A stretch of 64,000 nucleotides of DNA from Flagellimonas sp. HMM57 (GTDB lineage Bacteria; Bacteroidota; Bacteroidia; Flavobacteriales; Flavobacteriaceae). The DNA lies in the NCBI RefSeq assembly GCF_021390175.1, contig NZ_CP090004.1, forward strand, positions 3,773,001 to 3,837,000, in the 5' to 3' direction. Below are positions 25,407 to 33,995 of the stretch, piece after piece (within the stretch, counting starts at the first letter, position 1; each line of letters opens with the position of its first letter). A model generated the notes under the pieces. That model worked only from the letters and a program-made list of their open reading frames with translations. It searched no databases and was not told where the DNA came from. The translations under genes and the position numbers were made by a program.

Positions 25407-27440
25407 TTATGTTAGTCCGTTATATTTTCTGATAAACCACTCTAATAAAAGTGTGAATATTATGAGGCCTAAAAGAAGTCGAAAATCGATTAAAGATACG
25501 ACATTTTGCTTGCTTTTTTGGACAGGAACATACTTGCTAGAGGTCGACAAATCATCAATAAGCGAATCAATGTCATTTGGGGAATAAAGAGTTCCGTCGG
25601 TTTTTTTGGCGAGTCTTTTAAGTTTATCGTAATTGGCGGTTACCAGCTGTTTTTCTGGGTTAAAGTCCAAGATTTTGAAAGCGCCCGAACGTTTCAGGTT
25701 TTCGTTGTTAACAGTAACCGTAAATTGGTAATCACCAGCTTGCAAATCGCTCAAGTCAGCCTCAAAAAATGTACCTTTAAGAAGCATTGGATATTCTCTA
25801 AGTCTATTATTTTCTTTGGCTCTTATCTCAATTTTAATGTTTGCATTGGCGTCAAAACTATAGCCTTCATCAAAATAAGAAGCCCGCACCTTAGCAAAGC
25901 TAGAATCATCGAAAATAAAATCATAGTCAAGTTCCAGCCTACTTTTAGTACCACTACTGGACAAATAGAGCATAAGCTTACCAATGAAATCATCAAAGCT
26001 TTTAAAGTTTTGATTCGTTCGATATGTTTGCGCACGCCATTTCCATATATTTTCCCCAAATAAAATAGCTTCTTTTTGTTCACCCCCGTTAAGAATCGAA
26101 AAAAGTGGCTTATCCAACTGTGCTCCTCGAATTTGTTGGTACAACAAAGTTTCCCCTTCTTTGTTCAATTGAATATCACCTAGATTGCCTTCTAAAGGAG
26201 GGAATTCAGATACATTAAAATCTCCAAGACCAAAAACATTAAAAGTCTTGTTCAGAACAGGTAGAACTTCTTCGCTTTGATTATAATTCTCTTTGGAAAA
26301 ATTTTGTTGGGACTGATTTAAAAAATTCCAATCCGTTTTTGTTCCTGCAATGGTAAATATACTTGCCCCAACTTTTTCGATGTGTCTGTAGATATTCCGG
26401 AATCTACTATTGGGCTGATATAGAATAAATACGTCAATGTCCGAAAGCCTGTTGGTTTGAACAGATGGTTTTACAATAGAAACAGAACGTTGCTCATTTG
26501 TTTCTATAGCTTTCTTTAAGGTACCAATATCTGGGTGCAAAATACCTGAAACGATAGCAATATTGGTTTTTTCATCGATGACCTCAATTGCTGTTACCTT
26601 TCTGTTATTGCTCTTGTTCTTTTCATTTGTTAAGTTTTCAATAACCAGTTCAATCGATTTCACGCCCACACTTGTTGCTCCCAGTTCAGCATTTATTGTG
26701 GCACTACTCTTATCTTGATTAAAATTGATGGTTTCACTATGTACCCGTTTACCATCCATTAAAATACTCACGGTTTTTGATATATTCTGCCTTCCGTTGT
26801 AAAGTACAGTAGCTTCAACAGGAAACTTATTTTTTAAAAAAGCATAGGTGTTGGTATTTATCAGTCCAATAGAAATATCCTCATATTTTGTGGTATCGCC
26901 CACAACTATGGGATTAACAGCTATATTTTCATCTAAATCGATATAGTCATAGTCCCTTCCCAAAGTTTGATTTCCATCGGTAAAAATCACAATAGAAGTA
27001 TTGCTCTTTGAGAAGATTTCTCCAGTCTTATTGAGCGCGTTGGAAATATCCGTATTATTTTCGGAGAAACTAAAAGAATCAATCTGTTTGACTTGATTCC
27101 CGAAACTGTACTGTTGGATAGAAAACCGTTTGTTCAAATCTTGATTTTCAACTATCGAATTTACTTTATCCTTTATGCCAATTTCCTCAGCGGCATCCTG
27201 TATGGATGAAGAATCATCCACCAACACGATAAGATTGGCTTTTTCAAGTGAGTACTCGTTCCTTTTAAATTTTGGATTGATTAGCAACAATAGCGCACCG
27301 AATAGTGCACAAAAACGCAAGCTTGCTAAAATTATCGATAATTTACCTCGCTTTCGGGCCTTGTAGAAATATTGATAAAATACGATGGTAAGGGCAGCAA
27401 TTACTGCCAAAACTATAAGTAGTACCGTACGTATTTCCAT
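25407..27440 (-). CDS. VWA domain-containing membrane protein
   Basis: A 677-residue protein with two N-terminal membrane helices (about 5-25 and 38-57), a von Willebrand A domain beginning at NLIVLVDDSSSIQD (near residue 70; MIDAS D-x-S-x-S) with IFTDGNQTLGRDYDY near 155, a large middle region with beta-sandwich-like character, and a C-terminal membrane helix (LLLGLIIFTLLLEWFI). The topology resembles the Bacteroidota BatA/BatB or glutamine-amidotransferase-associated VWA proteins, but I see no amidotransferase core. It is transcribed between fabG and the prohibitin. Function unknown. Confidence 0.75.
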   Translation of the reverse strand: MEIRTVLLIVLAVIAALTIVFYQYFYKARKRGKLSIILASLRFCALFGALLLLINPKFKRNEYSLEKANLIVLVDDSSSIQDAAEEIGIKDKVNSIVENQDLNKRFSIQQYSFGNQVKQIDSFSFSENNTDISNALNKTGEIFSKSNTSIVIFTDGNQTLGRDYDYIDLDENIAVNPIVVGDTTKYEDISIGLINTNTYAFLKNKFPVEATVLYNGRQNISKTVSILMDGKRVHSETINFNQDKSSATINAELGATSVGVKSIELVIENLTNEKNKSNNRKVTAIEVIDEKTNIAIVSGILHPDIGTLKKAIETNEQRSVSIVKPSVQTNRLSDIDVFILYQPNSRFRNIYRHIEKVGASIFTIAGTKTDWNFLNQSQQNFSKENYNQSEEVLPVLNKTFNVFGLGDFNVSEFPPLEGNLGDIQLNKEGETLLYQQIRGAQLDKPLFSILNGGEQKEAILFGENIWKWRAQTYRTNQNFKSFDDFIGKLMLYLSSSGTKSRLELDYDFIFDDSSFAKVRASYFDEGYSFDANANIKIEIRAKENNRLREYPMLLKGTFFEADLSDLQAGDYQFTVTVNNENLKRSGAFKILDFNPEKQLVTANYDKLKRLAKKTDGTLYSPNDIDSLIDDLSTSSKYVPVQKSKQNVVSLIDFRLLLGLIIFTLLLEWFIRKYNGLT

Positions 27441-27446
27441 TCAATC

Positions 27447-28193
27447 TTAGGTTAACATGCCGCCGTCCACATTAAGGACTTGACCTGTAACGTAAGCGGA
27501 CAGGTCTGAAGCTAAAAATACACAAGCATTAGCAACATCCTCAGGGCTTCCACCTCTTTTCAATGGAATTGCATCTCTCCACCCTTGTACAGTTTTTTCG
27601 TCAAGCTTATCGGTCATTTCGGTTTCGATGAATCCTGGAGCTATTGCATTGGAACGAATATTTCTAGAGCCCAGTTCCAATGCCACTGATTTTGTGAATC
27701 CTATCATCCCTGCTTTGGAAGCAGCATAATTGGTCTGCCCAGCATTTCCTTTTACGCCCACCACACTACTCATGTTTATTATGGAACCTTTACGCTGTTT
27801 TAACATGGTACGCTGAACGGCCTTGGTCATATTGAAAACAGATTTAAGGTTGATTTCTATGACTTTGTCAAAATCTTCCTCGCCCATTCTCATGAGAAGG
27901 TTGTCTTTTGTTATACCAGCGTTATTGATCAATACATCAATACTATCAAAGTCTTCCAAAACTTTCTTGACCAATTCTTCTGACTCCGTAAAACTTGCGG
28001 CATTACTTTTATAGGCCTTGGCATGAACCCCCATTGCAGTTAGTTCACTTTCCAGTTCTAAAGCTGGTGCTTCGCTAGAACTATAGGTAAAAGCCACATT
28101 TGCACCATGCTTTCCAAATATTTGGGCTATTCCTTTACCAATTCCTCTACTTGCTCCCGTGATGATTACGTTTTTGCCTTCTAAAAGTTTCAT
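27447..28193 (-). CDS. fabG: 3-oxoacyl-[acyl-carrier-protein] reductase
   Basis: NADPH-dependent short-chain reductase of fatty acid elongation. Cofactor loop TGASRGIGKG near residues 10-19, NNAGITKDNLLMRM near 88, catalytic Ser in NMSSVVG, Tyr-x-x-x-Lys in YAASKAG near 152, and PGFIETEMTDKL. Length 248 aa matches FabG, and the GITKDNLLMRM segment argues for FabG rather than another short-chain reductase. A perfect 15-bp palindrome lies 22 bp upstream, and the upstream sucD terminator separates it from the lipid A cluster. Confidence 0.92.
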   Translation of the reverse strand: MKLLEGKNVIITGASRGIGKGIAQIFGKHGANVAFTYSSSEAPALELESELTAMGVHAKAYKSNAASFTESEELVKKVLEDFDSIDVLINNAGITKDNLLMRMGEEDFDKVIEINLKSVFNMTKAVQRTMLKQRKGSIINMSSVVGVKGNAGQTNYAASKAGMIGFTKSVALELGSRNIRSNAIAPGFIETEMTDKLDEKTVQGWRDAIPLKRGGSPEDVANACVFLASDLSAYVTGQVLNVDGGMLT

Positions 28194-28214
28194 GCTATTC
28201 TTAGTTTATCCATA

Positions 28215-28229
28215 TTGGTCATTGACCAA
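28215..28229. promoter_or_regulatory. palindrome TTGGTCATTGACCAA upstream of fabG (candidate operator)
   Basis: A perfect 7-1-7 inverted repeat, extended by ATA/TAT on the flanks, 22 bp upstream of the fabG start. The size and position fit a dimeric repressor site; which regulator would bind is unknown. Confidence 0.5.
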
Positions 28230-28256
28230 ATATAGTTTTTGTTTTACGTATTGAAG

Positions 28257-28284
28257 AAAAAAAATCCCGTATAAAACGGGATTT
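28257..28284 (-). terminator. intrinsic terminator after sucD
   Basis: On the minus strand AAATCCCGT/ACGGGATTT (9-bp stem, 28284-28262) with a 5-nt loop, followed by eight U residues. Located 21 bp downstream of the sucD stop. Confidence 0.9.
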
Positions 28285-28304
28285 ACAATAGTTTTAACTG
28301 TTGG

Positions 28305-29177
28305 CTACCCAACAACTTCTTTTACTTTAATGCCTATTGCGGCTGGCGAATCTACTACATGTATACCACATTCGCTCATGATTCGTTTTTTAGCCTGCGC
28401 CGTATCATCACTTCCCCCTACAATGGCACCTGCGTGCCCCATAGTTCTTCCGGCTGGTGCCGTTTCTCCTGCAATGAATCCTACAATAGGTTTTTTGCTG
28501 CCACTTTCTTTATACCATTTGGCTGCATCGGCTTCTAATTGGCCCCCAATTTCACCAATCATCACAACACATTCTGTCTCTGGATCGTTTATCAAAAGTT
28601 CAACCGCTTCTTTGGTCGTGGTTCCAATAATGGGGTCTCCACCAATTCCTATAGCAGTTGTTATTCCAAGCCCTTGTCGTACAACTTGATCGGCAGCTTC
28701 GTAAGTTAATGTTCCAGATTTTGAAACAACACCTACATTACCTTTTTTAAATACAAAGCCTGGCATAATGCCAACTTTAGCTTCTTCTGGAGTAATGACA
28801 CCTGGACAGTTTGGACCAACAAGCGTACAGTCCATATCCTTTATATAATCGTTCGCTTTTACCATATCGGCAACCGGTATTCCTTCTGTAATGGTAATGA
28901 TAACCTTGATTCCCGCACTGGCAGCTTCCATAATGGCATCTGCGGCAAAAGCAGGCGGCACAAAAATTATTGTGGTATCAGCGCCAACTTCCTTAACCGC
29001 ATCTTCAACTGTATTAAAAACAGGCTTTCCCAAATGTTCTTGCCCACCTTTTCCCGGGGTGACCCCCCCTACTATATTTGTTCCATACTCAATCATCTGA
29101 GTTGCGTGAAACGTGCCTTCGCTTCCTGTAAAACCTTGTACAATTATTTTAGAATCTTTGTTAACTAGAACGCTCAT
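28305..29177 (-). CDS. sucD: succinate-CoA ligase, alpha subunit
   Basis: Alpha subunit of succinyl-CoA synthetase (TCA cycle). [13 protein letters not shown] near residue 14 binds CoA and phosphate, [15 protein letters not shown] near 120, and the phosphorylated His is in [13 protein letters not shown] near 247. Length 290 aa is standard. The beta subunit sucC is not in the window. It is the last gene of the lipid A cluster, followed by a strong terminator. Confidence 0.95.
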   Translation of the reverse strand: MSVLVNKDSKIIVQGFTGSEGTFHATQMIEYGTNIVGGVTPGKGGQEHLGKPVFNTVEDAVKEVGADTTIIFVPPAFAADAIMEAASAGIKVIITITEGIPVADMVKANDYIKDMDCTLVGPNCPGVITPEEAKVGIMPGFVFKKGNVGVVSKSGTLTYEAADQVVRQGLGITTAIGIGGDPIIGTTTKEAVELLINDPETECVVMIGEIGGQLEADAAKWYKESGSKKPIVGFIAGETAPAGRTMGHAGAIVGGSDDTAQAKKRIMSECGIHVVDSPAAIGIKVKEVVG

Positions 29178-29242
29178 ATTTTATGTTTAAAATGTAGAAC
29201 AAAAATAGGATTTTGCCCCTGAAATTTAAAGTAAATTGTATG

Positions 29243-30178
29243 CTATTTCTGCTTTGTTTTTTTAAGTAGCAGTGGAATATTTTTTATCATGGCCAACTCT
29301 TTCATTTTTGCTCTTGCTTCGACCGCAGGACTACCAAAATAAGTCTTGCCGCCTTCTAAACTATTTGCAATTCCCGACTGTGCATAAACAACTGCACCCT
29401 TACCAATGGTTATACCACTAATGACACCTACCTGTCCCCAAAGCGTAACTTCGTCTTCAATCACAACACAGCCAGCAATACCGGTATGCGAAGCAATCAA
29501 ACATTTCTTTCCGATTACGGTATCATGGCCAATTTGTATCTGATTGTCCAATTTACTTCCCTCTTTTATAGTGGTATCAGCGGTTACACCTCTATCAATA
29601 CTGCAAGATGCACCAATGTCTACATTATCTTCTATGACCACTCTACCGCCAGAAAGCAATTTGTCAAAACCTTCTGGTCTGTTTTTATAGTAGAACGCAT
29701 CAGCTCCTAAAACTGTTCCACTATGGATGGTTACATTGTTCCCGATAATGCAATTATCATAGATGGAAACATTGGCATGGATAACACAGTTTTTTCCTAT
29801 TTTGACATTGTTACCGATAAAGGCATTGGGTTGAACTACGGTTCCCTCTCCTATCGCTGCAGTATCCGCAATGGATTTATTAGCATGTTTGAAAGGTTCA
29901 AAATAATTGGTAAGCTTGTTGAAATCCCTAAAAGGGTCATCAGAGATCAACAGCGCTTTGCCCTCTGGGCATTCTACATTTTTATTGATAAGAATTGTAG
30001 TCGCTTTTGACTGCAGCGCTTTATCATAATATTTTGGGTGATCTACAAAAACAATATCACCGTTTTCAACTACATGAATTTCGTTCATACCCAAAACAGG
30101 AAAATCAGCAACTCCAATATATTCGGAATCAATAATTTCTGCGATTTCTTTAAGGGTATAGGTTTTCGGAAACTTCAT
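29243..30178 (-). CDS. LpxD-like UDP-3-O-acylglucosamine N-acyltransferase paralogue
   Basis: A 311-residue relative of LpxD: an N-terminal LpxD-type domain (about 1-95, TYTLKEIAEIIDSEYIG and ENGDIVFVDHPKYYDKAL) followed by a left-handed beta-helix (IGKNCVIHANVSI, SIDRGVTADT, LDNQIQIGHDTVIGKKCL). The catalytic His is in QIGHDTVIG. It is a second LpxD-type gene in the same operon as true lpxD; retention of His suggests it is active, perhaps with another acyl chain or sugar. It lies between efp and sucD. Confidence 0.8.
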   Translation of the reverse strand: MKFPKTYTLKEIAEIIDSEYIGVADFPVLGMNEIHVVENGDIVFVDHPKYYDKALQSKATTILINKNVECPEGKALLISDDPFRDFNKLTNYFEPFKHANKSIADTAAIGEGTVVQPNAFIGNNVKIGKNCVIHANVSIYDNCIIGNNVTIHSGTVLGADAFYYKNRPEGFDKLLSGGRVVIEDNVDIGASCSIDRGVTADTTIKEGSKLDNQIQIGHDTVIGKKCLIASHTGIAGCVVIEDEVTLWGQVGVISGITIGKGAVVYAQSGIANSLEGGKTYFGSPAVEARAKMKELAMIKNIPLLLKKTKQK

Positions 30179-30184
30179 TAAGGA

Positions 30185-30751
30185 TTATTCTTTTACCCTT
30201 TCCAAATAGGCTCCTTTTTCGGTATCTACCTTTATTTTGTCGCCCTCATTTATAAACAGGGGAACATTTACCCGGGCGCCGGTTTCAACAGTTGCAGGTT
30301 TGGTAGCATTGGTGGCTGTGTTGCCTTTTACTCCTGGTTCCGTATGCGTAATTTCTAAAATAACACTGGCTGGCATGTCTACTGAAAGTGGCATACTATC
30401 TTCCGTATTAAAAAGAATGGTAACTACTTGTCCTTCTTTCAACAAGTCTGGTGCGTCTAAAGTGTTCTTTTCCAAAGATATTTGGTTGTAATCGTCCGTA
30501 TTCATGAAGTGAAAGGTTTCCCCCTCAGCATATAAATATTGATAAGACCTCGTTTCAACACGTACATCATCTATTTTATGTCCGGCAGAAAATGTATTGT
30601 CTATCACTTTTCCTGTAGTAACGCTTTTAAGTTTAGTTCTAACAAAAGCAGGACCTTTTCCCGGTTTTACATGAAGAAACTCAACTATTTTAAAAATATC
30701 ATGATTGTATTTGATACACAATCCTTTTCTTATATCTGAAGTACTTGCCAT
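30185..30751 (-). CDS. efp: translation elongation factor P
   Basis: EF-P, which relieves ribosome stalling at polyproline stretches. 188 residues: N-terminal KOW-like domain with the loop KPGKGPAFVRTK (tip Lys near residue 33), central OB domain and C-terminal OB domain ending KVDTEKGAYLERVKE. The PGKG tip fits forms modified on lysine or used unmodified; I see no modifying enzyme gene in the window. Located 4 bp downstream of lpxA and 6 bp upstream of the LpxD paralogue, so co-transcribed with lipid A genes. Confidence 0.95.
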   Translation of the reverse strand: MASTSDIRKGLCIKYNHDIFKIVEFLHVKPGKGPAFVRTKLKSVTTGKVIDNTFSAGHKIDDVRVETRSYQYLYAEGETFHFMNTDDYNQISLEKNTLDAPDLLKEGQVVTILFNTEDSMPLSVDMPASVILEITHTEPGVKGNTATNATKPATVETGARVNVPLFINEGDKIKVDTEKGAYLERVKE

Positions 30752-30755
30752 AATC

Positions 30756-31541
30756 TTAATTTGAGCTAAAATATCCTTTCATTATTCCACGCTGCGAATC
30801 CCTGATAAATTGAAGAATCTCATCACGTTCTGGAGTTGCTTCCATTTCTGCTTCTATGATTGAGGCAGCTTGTGAATTATTATAATTTTTTTGATAAAGT
30901 ATGCGATAAATATTTTGGATTTCCCTGATTTTATCGGCAGTAAATCCTCTTCTACGTAAACCTATTGAATTTATTCCAACGTAAGAAAGTGGTTCTCTTG
31001 CTGCTTTTACATAAGGTGGAACATCTTTTCTAACCAATGAGCCTCCGGTGACAAAAGCATGATTGCCAATCGATACAAACTGATGTACCGCTACCATCCC
31101 TGCCAAGACTACGTTTGTTCCGATGGTTACATGGCCAGCTAATGTTGAGTTATTGCTAAAAATACAGCCGTCGCCAATAAAGCAATCATGGGCAACATGG
31201 CAATAGGCCATTATTAAACAGTTATTTCCTATAATGGTTTTCATGCGGTCAGCCGTACCCTTATTAATAGTTGCACACTCACGTATGGTTGTATTATCAC
31301 CTATATGTACGGTTGTTTCTTCTCCTTTATATTTTAAATCTTGGGGAGTTGCGGAAATTACTGCACCTGGAAATATATTACAGTTTTTGCCTATGCGGGC
31401 GCCTTCCATAATAGTTACATTAGAGCCAATCCAAGTACCTTCCCCAATGGTAACATTATTATGAATTGTAGTAAAAGGCTCAATTACAACATTTTTTGCA
31501 ATTTTTGCCCCAGGATGAACATAAGCAAGAGGTTGATTCAT
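30756..31541 (-). CDS. lpxA: acyl-ACP--UDP-N-acetylglucosamine O-acyltransferase
   Basis: First enzyme of lipid A synthesis: transfers 3-hydroxyacyl from ACP to UDP-GlcNAc. Left-handed beta-helix of hexapeptides (IGEGTWIGSNVTIMEGARIG), catalytic His in AYCHVAHDCFIGDGCI (near 125), GMVAVHQFVSIG and a C-terminal helical domain (RRRGFTADKIREIQNIY). Length 261 aa is normal. Its ATG is 1 bp from the lpxC/fabZ stop. Confidence 0.95.
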   Translation of the reverse strand: MNQPLAYVHPGAKIAKNVVIEPFTTIHNNVTIGEGTWIGSNVTIMEGARIGKNCNIFPGAVISATPQDLKYKGEETTVHIGDNTTIRECATINKGTADRMKTIIGNNCLIMAYCHVAHDCFIGDGCIFSNNSTLAGHVTIGTNVVLAGMVAVHQFVSIGNHAFVTGGSLVRKDVPPYVKAAREPLSYVGINSIGLRRRGFTADKIREIQNIYRILYQKNYNNSQAASIIEAEMEATPERDEILQFIRDSQRGIMKGYFSSN

Positions 31542-32954
31542 CTAAGTGTCTTTGTTTTTGGTTTTTACGATTTGAGCCATGAGCTCCGCCTCTGATACTA
31601 ATTTACCATTGGCATAGGCATACGCCTGCATATGACAGATTCCTCTTCTAATGGGAGAGATCAAATCACATTTAAATATTAAAGTATCTCCTGGAACAAC
31701 TTGCTGTTTAAATTTCACATTATCTATCTTCATAAAGAACGTAAGGTAATTTTCTGGGTCGGGAACCGTACTCAAAACCAAAATCCCACCGGTTTGTGCC
31801 ATTGCCTCTACTTGTAGTACACCTGGCATAACGGGAGCACCAGGAAAATGCCCTACAAAAAAAGGTTCGTTCATGGTCACATTCTTAACCCCAACTACGT
31901 GGGTTTCGGAAAGTTCCAATATTTTATCGACCAGTAAAAAAGGTGGTCTATGTGGCAACATACCCATGATTTGTGTAACATCCATAAGTGGTGTTTGATT
32001 CAAATCAAAGCTTGGCACTTTATTACGTTTCTCTATTTTGATTATTTTGGAAAGCTTCTTCGCAAATTGTGTGTTCACATAATGTCCAGGCTTATTGGCA
32101 ATAACCTTCCCCCGAATTCTAGTTCCCGCCAAGGCCAAATCACCAACAACATCCAATAATTTATGCCGTGCCGCTTCATTGGGATAGTGCAATGTCAAGT
32201 TATCCAAAATACCGTTCGGCTTTACGGAAAGCTTTTTTTTATCAAAAGCTTTTTCTAATTTTTTCATGGTGGATTCAGAAATTTCCTTGTCCACATATAC
32301 GATAGCATTGTTGAGATCACCACCCTTTATAAGGCCATGCTCCAAAAGCATTTCCAACTCGTGTAAAAAGCTGAATGTGCGCGCGTCCGCAATTTCGGCT
32401 TTAAAATCCAAGATATGGTCTAACGTTGCATTTTGTGTACCCAATACTTTGGTACCGAAATCCACCATCGTAGTAATCTGATATTCGTTGGATGGTATAA
32501 CCGTTATTTCACTGCCAGTGGCCTCGTCTTTGTAAGAGATTACATCCTTTACGATATATTCTTCTCGTTCTTGTTCTTGATCTACAATTTCAGCTTCTTC
32601 CAATGCCTTAACAAAATACTTAGAAGATCCATCCATAATGGGTGGTTCCGAGGAATCCAGCTCGATCATCACATTATCAATGTCCAAACCAACCAAAGCT
32701 GCCAAGACATGTTCTGATGTTTGAATCTTGACTCCATTTTTTTCCAAGTTAGTACCACGTTGGGTGTTCACCACATAATTGGCATCAGCTTCGATTATGG
32801 GTTCTCCCTCTAAATCGACCCTTTTAAAGGCAAACCCATGATTTTCTTTGGCGGGTACAAAAGTCATTGTGACATTCTCGCCGGTATGTAATCCTACACC
32901 CTGTAGGGTTACCTTATTTTTTATTGTTCTTTGCTTGGTAGTTGTTTTACTCAC
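31542..32954 (-). CDS. lpxC: bifunctional UDP-3-O-acyl-GlcNAc deacetylase / 3-hydroxyacyl-ACP dehydratase (LpxC-FabZ fusion)
   Basis: The N-terminal LpxC domain (about 1-310) deacetylates UDP-3-O-acyl-GlcNAc: KNKVTLQGVGLHTGE, SEHVLAALVGLDIDN (zinc His), and GDLALAGTRIRGKVIANKPGH with the later Asp/His ligands. The C-terminal FabZ domain (about 325-470) has LPHRPPFLLVDKI and GHFPGAPVMPGVLQVEAMAQ with catalytic His and Glu. The fusion is characteristic of Bacteroidota. I use the GTG start at 32954 (overlapping the lpxD stop by 8 bp); a TTG at 32960 is the alternative. Confidence 0.93.
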   Translation of the reverse strand: MSKTTTKQRTIKNKVTLQGVGLHTGENVTMTFVPAKENHGFAFKRVDLEGEPIIEADANYVVNTQRGTNLEKNGVKIQTSEHVLAALVGLDIDNVMIELDSSEPPIMDGSSKYFVKALEEAEIVDQEQEREEYIVKDVISYKDEATGSEITVIPSNEYQITTMVDFGTKVLGTQNATLDHILDFKAEIADARTFSFLHELEMLLEHGLIKGGDLNNAIVYVDKEISESTMKKLEKAFDKKKLSVKPNGILDNLTLHYPNEAARHKLLDVVGDLALAGTRIRGKVIANKPGHYVNTQFAKKLSKIIKIEKRNKVPSFDLNQTPLMDVTQIMGMLPHRPPFLLVDKILELSETHVVGVKNVTMNEPFFVGHFPGAPVMPGVLQVEAMAQTGGILVLSTVPDPENYLTFFMKIDNVKFKQQVVPGDTLIFKCDLISPIRRGICHMQAYAYANGKLVSEAELMAQIVKTKNKDT

Positions 32955-33972
32955 CTTCAACTTTTTTTTCTATGTCGGAGATTTTATTTACCAGTTTTGG
33001 TAAATTTTTAAAATGAACATAGGATTTATTGTAATCACCATAATTTAATGCGGGCGATCCTTGCAGAACTTCATCATCCTTTACATTTCTCCCTATACCC
33101 GACTGCGCTTGTATTCTAACTCTATCACCAATGGTAATATGGCCCACAATTCCTACTTGACCGCCAATAAGACAGTACTTTCCTATTTTAGTGGAACCCG
33201 CTATACCGGTCTGAGCAGCTATTGCCGTGTGTTCCCCAATTTCAACATTATGTGCAATTTGAATCTGATTGTCCAATTTTACACCTTTCCTCAGAATGGT
33301 TGAACCCAATGTGGCCCTGTCAATCGTGGTTCCTGCTCCAACATCGACCTTTTCTTCCAAGATTACATTTCCTGTTTGCGGTACCTTACTATACTCCCCT
33401 TTGTCATTGGGTGTAAATCCAAAACCATCTGCACCGATTATAGCACCACTATGAATAACACAATTGTCACCAATAATGGATTCGGAATAAATCTTTGCAC
33501 CTGCGAAGACAACTACGTTTTCTCCAATAGTTACATTGTCTCCAATGTATACGTTGGGATATATCTTAACATTGTTGCCAATGGCAACATTATCGCCTAA
33601 GTACGAAAAAGCGCCGAGGTAAAAACCTTCCCCGTATACTGCACTTTCCGAAACAAATGAAGGGCTCTCTATGCCCACTTTGTTGTTTTTAACCTGATTG
33701 TAATACTCTAAAAGCTTAGAGAACGACTTGTAGGCATCATCAACCTTGATCAGTGTTGTAGAAATGGTCTGTTCTGGGACAAACTCTTTATTTACTATTG
33801 TTATAGATGCTTTTGTGGAATAAATGTATGAGGTATACTTTGGATTAGCCAAAAAAGTAAGGGAACCTTTTTCTCCCTCTTCAATTTTAGATAATTTATG
33901 TACAGCTATTTGAGGATTTCCCTCAATTTCTCCCTCTAAGATTCCTGCAATTTGGGTGGCTGTAAATTTCAT
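32947..33972 (-). CDS. lpxD: UDP-3-O-(3-hydroxyacyl)glucosamine N-acyltransferase
   Basis: Third enzyme of lipid A synthesis. The start at 33972 (MKFTATQIAGILEGEIEGN) matches the family N-terminus; the longer frame to 34020 is unlikely. An N-terminal uridine-binding domain (1-~100, GSLTFLANPKYTSYIY) is followed by hexapeptide repeats, with catalytic His in QIAHNVEIGEHT near 240 and IGADGFGF and IDRATLGST segments typical of LpxD. 341 residues. First gene of the lipid A run. Confidence 0.93.
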   Translation of the reverse strand: MKFTATQIAGILEGEIEGNPQIAVHKLSKIEEGEKGSLTFLANPKYTSYIYSTKASITIVNKEFVPEQTISTTLIKVDDAYKSFSKLLEYYNQVKNNKVGIESPSFVSESAVYGEGFYLGAFSYLGDNVAIGNNVKIYPNVYIGDNVTIGENVVVFAGAKIYSESIIGDNCVIHSGAIIGADGFGFTPNDKGEYSKVPQTGNVILEEKVDVGAGTTIDRATLGSTILRKGVKLDNQIQIAHNVEIGEHTAIAAQTGIAGSTKIGKYCLIGGQVGIVGHITIGDRVRIQAQSGIGRNVKDDEVLQGSPALNYGDYNKSYVHFKNLPKLVNKISDIEKKVEGE

Positions 33973-33995
33973 TTCTGCAAAAGTAACAAAATTTG

